From Pseudomonadota bacterium (lineage in GTDB: Bacteria > Pseudomonadota > Alphaproteobacteria > Sphingomonadales > Sphingomonadaceae), in contig JAEZQR010000002.1 of NCBI GenBank assembly GCA_023413015.1, positions 1-17,816 of the forward strand: 17,816 nt of DNA. The letters run 5' to 3'. Below, one piece after another: positions 14,151 to 17,816 of the stretch. The position numbers and the translations under genes were made by a program. Numbering within the stretch: the stretch's first letter is position 1; each line of letters opens with the position of its first letter. The notes beneath the pieces are model-generated. The model searched no databases, had not been told where the DNA came from, and saw only the letters and a list, made by a program, of their open reading frames with translations.

Positions 14151-15404
14151 ATGGCCACCGTGCTCGAGCCCAACCGCGAGACCCTGTCGCTGGATGCGAT
14201 CGACGTCACCCGCGCCGACCTGTGGCGCGACGACAGGTTCGCGCCGCTGTTCACGCGGCTGCGGGCCGAGGATCCGGTGCATTTCTGCTCGGAGAGCTCG
14301 TTCGGGCCCTACTGGTCGGTGACGAAGTACAAGGACATCGTCCATGTCGAGTCGCTGCCCGACATCTACTCGTCCTCGTGGGAATATGGCGGCATCACCG
14401 TGCTCGGTGATGGCCCGACGCTGACGCCGGGCGAGGAACCGATGCCGATGTTCATCGCGATGGACCGGCCGCAACACACCGCGCAGCGTCGTACCGTATC
14501 GCCGGCCTTCACGCCGTCCGAGATGGACCGGCTGTCGGGCGACATCCGTCGCCGCACCGCGACGCTGCTCGACGAGCTGCCGGTCGGCGAGACGTTCGAC
14601 TGGGTCGATCGGGTATCGATCGAGCTCACCACCGGCATGCTCGCGATCCTGTTCGACTTCCCGTGGGAGGACCGGCGCAAGCTCACCTACTGGTCCGACT
14701 GGATGGGCGACATTGAGGCGGCGCGCGATCCCGAGCTGGGACCGAAGCGCATGGAGGTGATCTGGGAGGCCGGCGGCTATTTCATGAAGCTGTGGCAGGA
14801 GCGGCAGGCAGCCGAGCCGCGGCCCGACCTCATCTCGATGATGATCCATTCGGATGCCACCAAGAACATGACGATGCAGGAATATCTGGGCAACCTGATC
14901 CTGCTGATCGTCGGCGGCAACGACACCACGCGCAACACCATGTCGGGCCTCGCGATGACCGCGACGCGCTACCCGGAGGAGTGGGCGAAGGTGATCGCTG
15001 ACCCGTCGCTTATCCCGAACGCGACGCAGGAGCTGATCCGCTGGCAGACGCCGCTTGCGCATATGCGGCGCACGACTACGCAGGAGACCGAGCTCGGCGG
15101 CAAGCGCCTGCCCAAGGGCGCCAAGGTCGTGATGTGGTACATGTCGGGCAACCGCGACGAGGAGATCTTCCCCGATGCCGAGCGCTTCATCGCTGACCGG
15201 GAGAATGCGCGCCGCCATCTCGCCTTCGGCTATGGCATCCACCGCTGCGTCGGTGCGCGGCTGGCCGAGCTGCAACTCGGCATCCTGGTCGAGGAGCTGT
15301 TGAAGCGCCGCTTCCTGCCGGCCGTGGTCGGTGAACCGGAGCGGGTGAACTCCTGCTTCGTCCATGGCTACCGCAAGCTGCCGGTCGAGCTGCGGCGAAT
15401 CTAG
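14151..15404 (+). CDS. cytochrome P450, CYP153 family (alkane/fatty acid terminal hydroxylase)
   Basis: This 417-aa soluble class I P450 has the I-helix oxygen-binding site LIVGGNDTTRN (252-262), ExxR at E294-R297 (ELIRW) and the haem ligand C366 in FGYGIHRCVG. Stretches such as PMFIAMDRPQHT, FDWVDRVSIELTT, EYLGNLILLIVGGNDTTRN, IRWQTPLAHMRRT and VVMWYMSGNRDEE are those I know from CYP153. That family hydroxylates the end carbon of n-alkanes, fatty acids and some terpenes, with electrons from a 2Fe-2S ferredoxin and its reductase. ATG 14151 has AAGGGGAG 6 nt upstream. No ferredoxin, reductase, alcohol dehydrogenase or AraC regulator is in the window, so its partners must be elsewhere. Confidence 0.93.
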   Translation: MATVLEPNRETLSLDAIDVTRADLWRDDRFAPLFTRLRAEDPVHFCSESSFGPYWSVTKYKDIVHVESLPDIYSSSWEYGGITVLGDGPTLTPGEEPMPMFIAMDRPQHTAQRRTVSPAFTPSEMDRLSGDIRRRTATLLDELPVGETFDWVDRVSIELTTGMLAILFDFPWEDRRKLTYWSDWMGDIEAARDPELGPKRMEVIWEAGGYFMKLWQERQAAEPRPDLISMMIHSDATKNMTMQEYLGNLILLIVGGNDTTRNTMSGLAMTATRYPEEWAKVIADPSLIPNATQELIRWQTPLAHMRRTTTQETELGGKRLPKGAKVVMWYMSGNRDEEIFPDAERFIADRENARRHLAFGYGIHRCVGARLAELQLGILVEELLKRRFLPAVVGEPERVNSCFVHGYRKLPVELRRI

Positions 15405-15414
15405 CGACGCGGTA

Positions 15415-15591
15415 TCAGGCGCCGGCGGAAACCCCCGCCAGGCGGCGGAAGCGCTCGCGCCATGACGGGCGGGCGAGCCACGGCATGTACTGGAGACGGT
15501 TGGCTTCCTCGGCGAACGGCCGGTGCCACAGCTCGGGTTCGAAGGGGACACCGGGCCGCATCCAGAGCGAGGTATCGAACGGGCGATTCAT
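15415..15591 (-). CDS. small tryptophan-rich ORF, unknown function
   Basis: An open frame of 58 residues runs from ATG 15591 to TGA 15415. It reads MNRPFDTSLWMRPGVPFEPE at the start and has LQYMPWLARPSWRERFRRL later. It has four Trp (10, 22, 38, 44), an acidic/aromatic first half and a basic amphipathic end. Third positions are strongly G/C, like real genes around it, and the opposite strand here is not part of CYP153. An in-frame TAG lies 36 bp upstream, so the frame is bounded. No clear ribosome site precedes ATG. It may be expressed from its own promoter or with the GH1-like gene, which ends 111 bp upstream. Confidence 0.55.
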   Translation of the reverse strand: MNRPFDTSLWMRPGVPFEPELWHRPFAEEANRLQYMPWLARPSWRERFRRLAGVSAGA

Positions 15592-15702
15592 GACGTCGGA
15601 TTCTATGCGGCGCGCGGAGCGCAGCTAGAGGGCGTATTCATCGCGAAGCCGCAGTTCGTCGCAACTCGTCCGGTCGTTGCGCCGGAGTCACACTCGTGCG
15701 CG
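15592..15702. other. short intergenic stretch
   Basis: These 111 bp between the GH1-like stop and the 58-aa ORF hold no gene and no intrinsic terminator. TTGCGA with TGAATA 18 bp later on the minus strand is a poor promoter match. Confidence 0.3.
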
Positions 15703-17046
15703 TTAGGCCACCTCCGCGATCGGAAGCGTGCTTTTGCGCGCCTCGCGGAAGCGGCGCGCTTCCTCGCGGCGGCGCTGGGCCCAAGGGTAATCATATTCCT
15801 GTGGCTTGATGACCGGGACGATGAGGCAGACGCTCTGCGTCGGCAGCACGGTTTGCCAATCGTCGATCAGCTTCTTGTAGGCGTGCCCCACAGGCCGGAT
15901 ATTGCGGTCGAGGTCGCAGAGCCCGAGCGGATTCACCCGGTTATTCTCCTCCCGTAGCGCAACGTCCCAGTCGACCTGGTCGGTGAGCGAGTACCAGGTG
16001 AAGCCGACGATCGGCACGCCGTCGTTCCGAACATGAAGCACATTCGCCCACTGCTTCCATAGCCAGTCGACCGCACCTTCGCCGTTCTTGTGATCGTTGA
16101 AGTTGGTCTCGGTGTGCATCACCGGCAGCCTGTACCGGTCGTAATATTGCATGGTGATGTTGTCGTAGCCGAACACCTCGCCCGAGGCGCCGCTGCTGCC
16201 GTCGGGATACACGCGGTGCTCGTTCGTACAATAATAGTCGTTGCCCATGATGCAGTGCTGCTTGAGCCGGTGGCGCAGGAAGAAATGATATTCCTCGCGT
16301 GTCATGCCGTTATCGAGCAGATACTCGTACATCTCGGAGTCGACGCGCTTGCCGTAGTTCAGGTCGAGCGTGAGGAAACGTTGCGCGTTGCGGATCTCCG
16401 CCGCCTTGATCGCGGCCGGACTGTCGGCATGGAAATACTCCGAGCTTTCGGACTGGATGAAGATCGCATCGGGGCGGGCATCGAGGATGCCCTGCATCGC
16501 CAGCACATTGGCTTTGACGATGTGCTTGAGGGCCATGACGAAGGTGGCGTCGGTGGTGCCCTGCTCGTTCCACCAGCCATATTTGGCTGAGAACAACGCG
16601 CAGATGAACATCTCGTTGACCGGCGTATAGAGATGCACCCAGGGGAAGCGTTCGGCGAACGCCTTGGCGTAGCGCGCGAACAGCTTGGGAAAATCCGGGT
16701 TCTGGAAGTCGCCGATCCAGTCGGGGACACCGAAGTGGCACAGGTCGACGATCGGCACGATGTTGCGGCGGTGCAGCTCGCGGAACGTCTCGTCGGTGAA
16801 CGACCAGTCGTAGCGGCCGTCGCCGAGCCAAGTGCGGTGGATCGGCGGCCCGTAGCGCAGGAACTGCAACCCGAACTCCTCGACCAGATCGAAGTCGCGA
16901 CGCCAGTATTTGTAATGATGCGCCTTTTCCATCTGGTCGATGCGCGTGCGCCCGCCGTTGATCGTCGGGTAGCTGTTCTCGATGCCCGTGGCGAACATGA
17001 AAGCCGTCATGCGGGGGTCAACTCGGACGTGTCCGTTATGGTTCAT
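15703..17046 (-). CDS. GH1-like glycoside hydrolase (clan GH-A)
   Basis: This protein of about 447 aa has TIM-barrel glycosidase features. LYTPVNEMF (139-147) gives the acid/base E145, equivalent to GH1 TxNEP, and MHTETNFND (310-318) gives the nucleophile E313, in the place of ITENG. Other barrel strands are LRYGPPIHRTW, VPIVDLCHFGVPDW and GFTWYSLTDQVDW. Similar proteins are called family 1 glycosylhydrolases, sometimes fused to an RfbD-like reductase; here there is no fusion. No signal peptide is seen. The start is ATG 17046, or ATG 17010 (MTAFMFATGIENSYP), which begins at the first conserved strand. Farther upstream the frame is a shadow of the divergent gene. The substrate is unknown. Confidence 0.83.
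   Translation of the reverse strand: MNHNGHVRVDPRMTAFMFATGIENSYPTINGGRTRIDQMEKAHHYKYWRRDFDLVEEFGLQFLRYGPPIHRTWLGDGRYDWSFTDETFRELHRRNIVPIVDLCHFGVPDWIGDFQNPDFPKLFARYAKAFAERFPWVHLYTPVNEMFICALFSAKYGWWNEQGTTDATFVMALKHIVKANVLAMQGILDARPDAIFIQSESSEYFHADSPAAIKAAEIRNAQRFLTLDLNYGKRVDSEMYEYLLDNGMTREEYHFFLRHRLKQHCIMGNDYYCTNEHRVYPDGSSGASGEVFGYDNITMQYYDRYRLPVMHTETNFNDHKNGEGAVDWLWKQWANVLHVRNDGVPIVGFTWYSLTDQVDWDVALREENNRVNPLGLCDLDRNIRPVGHAYKKLIDDWQTVLPTQSVCLIVPVIKPQEYDYPWAQRRREEARRFREARKSTLPIAEVA
17024..17035. repeat. 12-bp inverted repeat at the divergent start region
   Basis: CGGAC (17024-17028) and GTCCG (17031-17035) surround GT. It lies inside the GH1-like gene if that starts at 17046, or in its leader if it starts at 17010. 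It could be an operator for the divergent pair; the arms are short. Confidence 0.3.
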
Positions 17047-17076
17047 CGTCCGCGCGGTTTGTGCGTTGATCGCGGC

Positions 17077-17816
17077 ATGACGACGCTTCTCCAGGACCGG
17101 GCCACCGAGGCCATCGCCCGCTTCGCCGAACCAATGCCGCCGCTCGAAGCGGCGGAAGCCTTCGGCGCCATGTTCGATCGCTTCGCCGATGCGCGCGTGG
17201 TGCTCCTCGGCGAGGCCAGCCACGGCACGAGCGAGTTCTACCGCGCCCGTGCTGCAATCACCCGCCAGCTGATCGAACGCCATGGCTTTACGATCGTGGC
17301 GGTCGAGGCCGACTGGCCGGACGCCGCGCATATCGACCGCTTCGTGCGCGGACGGCAGGCGCAGCCCTATCCGCCCGACAGCTTCGAACGCTTTCCGCGC
17401 TGGATGTGGCGCAACACCGAGATGCGCGCGTTCGTCCGCTGGCTGAAGCGGTGGAACGACACGGCGGCCGACAAGGTCGAGTTCCGCGGGCTCGACGTCT
17501 ACTCGCTCGCGGGGTCGATGCGCGCGGTACTCGATTATCTCGACACGACCGATCCGGAAGAGGCGGCGCGCGCCCGCCAGCGCTATGCCTGCCTGACGCC
17601 GTGGCATGAGGAGCCGGCGCTGTACGGTCGCATGGCGATCACGGGCCGGAAGCATGGCTGCGAGGATGCGGTGGTGCAGCAGCTGCGCGAGCTGCTCGAC
17701 AACCGGCTCGATTATCTCGGGCACGATGGCGAGGCCTTCTTCGAGGCCGAGCAGAACGCCCGCATCGTTCGCGCCGCCGAACAATATTACCGCGTCATGT
17801 ATCGGAGCTCGGTCGA
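17077..17816 (+). CDS. erythromycin esterase-like protein, N-terminal part (runs off the window)
   Basis: ATG 17077 opens a frame of 246 codons with no stop before the window ends. It begins MTTLLQDRATEAIARF. VVLLGEASHGTSEFYRAR (41-58) and FTIVAVEADWPDAAHIDRF (71-89) carry the conserved E46, H49 and E77 of the erythromycin-esterase fold (Ere). RWMWRNTEMRAFVRWLKRWN and FRGLDVYSL follow. Ere enzymes open macrolide lactones, but many relatives with this WPDA pattern are annotated as succinoglycan biosynthesis or unknown hydrolases and are not resistance factors. It is divergent from the GH1-like gene by 30 bp. No ribosome site is clear. Confidence 0.88.
   Translation, partial: MTTLLQDRATEAIARFAEPMPPLEAAEAFGAMFDRFADARVVLLGEASHGTSEFYRARAAITRQLIERHGFTIVAVEADWPDAAHIDRFVRGRQAQPYPPDSFERFPRWMWRNTEMRAFVRWLKRWNDTAADKVEFRGLDVYSLAGSMRAVLDYLDTTDPEEAARARQRYACLTPWHEEPALYGRMAITGRKHGCEDAVVQQLRELLDNRLDYLGHDGEAFFEAEQNARIVRAAEQYYRVMYRSSV

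Noticed and set aside
14133..15551. Long minus-strand open frame (472 aa) opposite CYP153
   Set aside because: It is a shadow of the P450 gene, with low-complexity Arg/His/Leu content and no motif. Part of it overlaps the 58-aa ORF in another frame.
17047..17784. N-terminal extension of the GH1-like gene to 17784
   Set aside because: The extra residues are antisense to the Ere-like gene, whose plus-strand frame has clear conserved motifs.
17077..17816. Call as a macrolide resistance gene
   Set aside because: The Ere-like fold is present, but many chromosomal relatives are not resistance enzymes and the sequence is incomplete.

Overview
The window looks like chromosome from a high-GC alphaproteobacterium, most likely a sphingomonad (Sphingomonas or a close relative). 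The evidence is the strong G/C preference at third codon positions, a dnaK-dnaJ pair, a Coq7-type ubiquinone hydroxylase, a CYP153 P450, and small lineage-typical proteins (HapK/REDY-like, dodecin, a HEXXH 'vgr-related' type protein). No tRNA, rRNA, IS element, phage gene or CRISPR array is visible. The region reads as ordinary chromosome with many short operons in alternating directions.

Layout, left half. 1-426 is the 3' end of an alpha/beta hydrolase gene. A leader with a perfect 14-bp tandem repeat precedes a NUDIX ADP-ribose pyrophosphatase-like gene (675-1181, +). A minus-strand amidase/HapK-like pair follows (2847 down to 1199). Next comes a plus-strand run: a four-cysteine secreted protein (3020-3415), dsbB (3493-3966) and coq7 (3945-4505); dsbB and coq7 overlap by 22 nt. 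Facing it, and sharing a CTAG stop with coq7, is a minus-strand DUF2157/GDYXXLXY-like membrane gene pair (6129-4502). A 57-aa plus-strand protein lies at 6321-6494.

Centre. The minus-strand dnaK-dnaJ operon (9628 down to 6502) has a recognisable promoter and a leader with two interleaved inverted repeats. Divergent from it are a PCuAC copper chaperone with a perfect metal motif and an overlapping HEXXH putative metalloprotease gene. Then come a small GNAT (-), a 61-aa disordered protein (+) and a dodecin (+). After the dodecin lies a structured non-coding stretch ending in a strong intrinsic terminator.

Right half. A cidA/lrgA-lrgB membrane pair (-) is head-to-head with a YciI-like gene, whose stop overlaps the start of a crotonase-fold enzyme (+). 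That enzyme lacks the usual catalytic glutamate. A CYP153 alkane/fatty-acid hydroxylase (+) follows. A 58-aa minus-strand ORF lies between it and a GH1-like glycoside hydrolase (-). The hydrolase is divergent, by 30 bp, from an erythromycin-esterase-like gene that runs off the window.

Functional themes: redox and protein folding in the envelope (DsbB feeds electrons to ubiquinone, Coq7 makes ubiquinone, and cysteine-bearing exported proteins lie on both sides), heat shock, copper delivery, and lipid/alkane oxidation. I do not see one clearly new multi-gene system. The best leads are the dnaK leader structure, the dsbB-coq7 fusion of expression, the PCuAC/HEXXH pair, the possible sRNA after the dodecin gene and the hidden 58-aa ORF.
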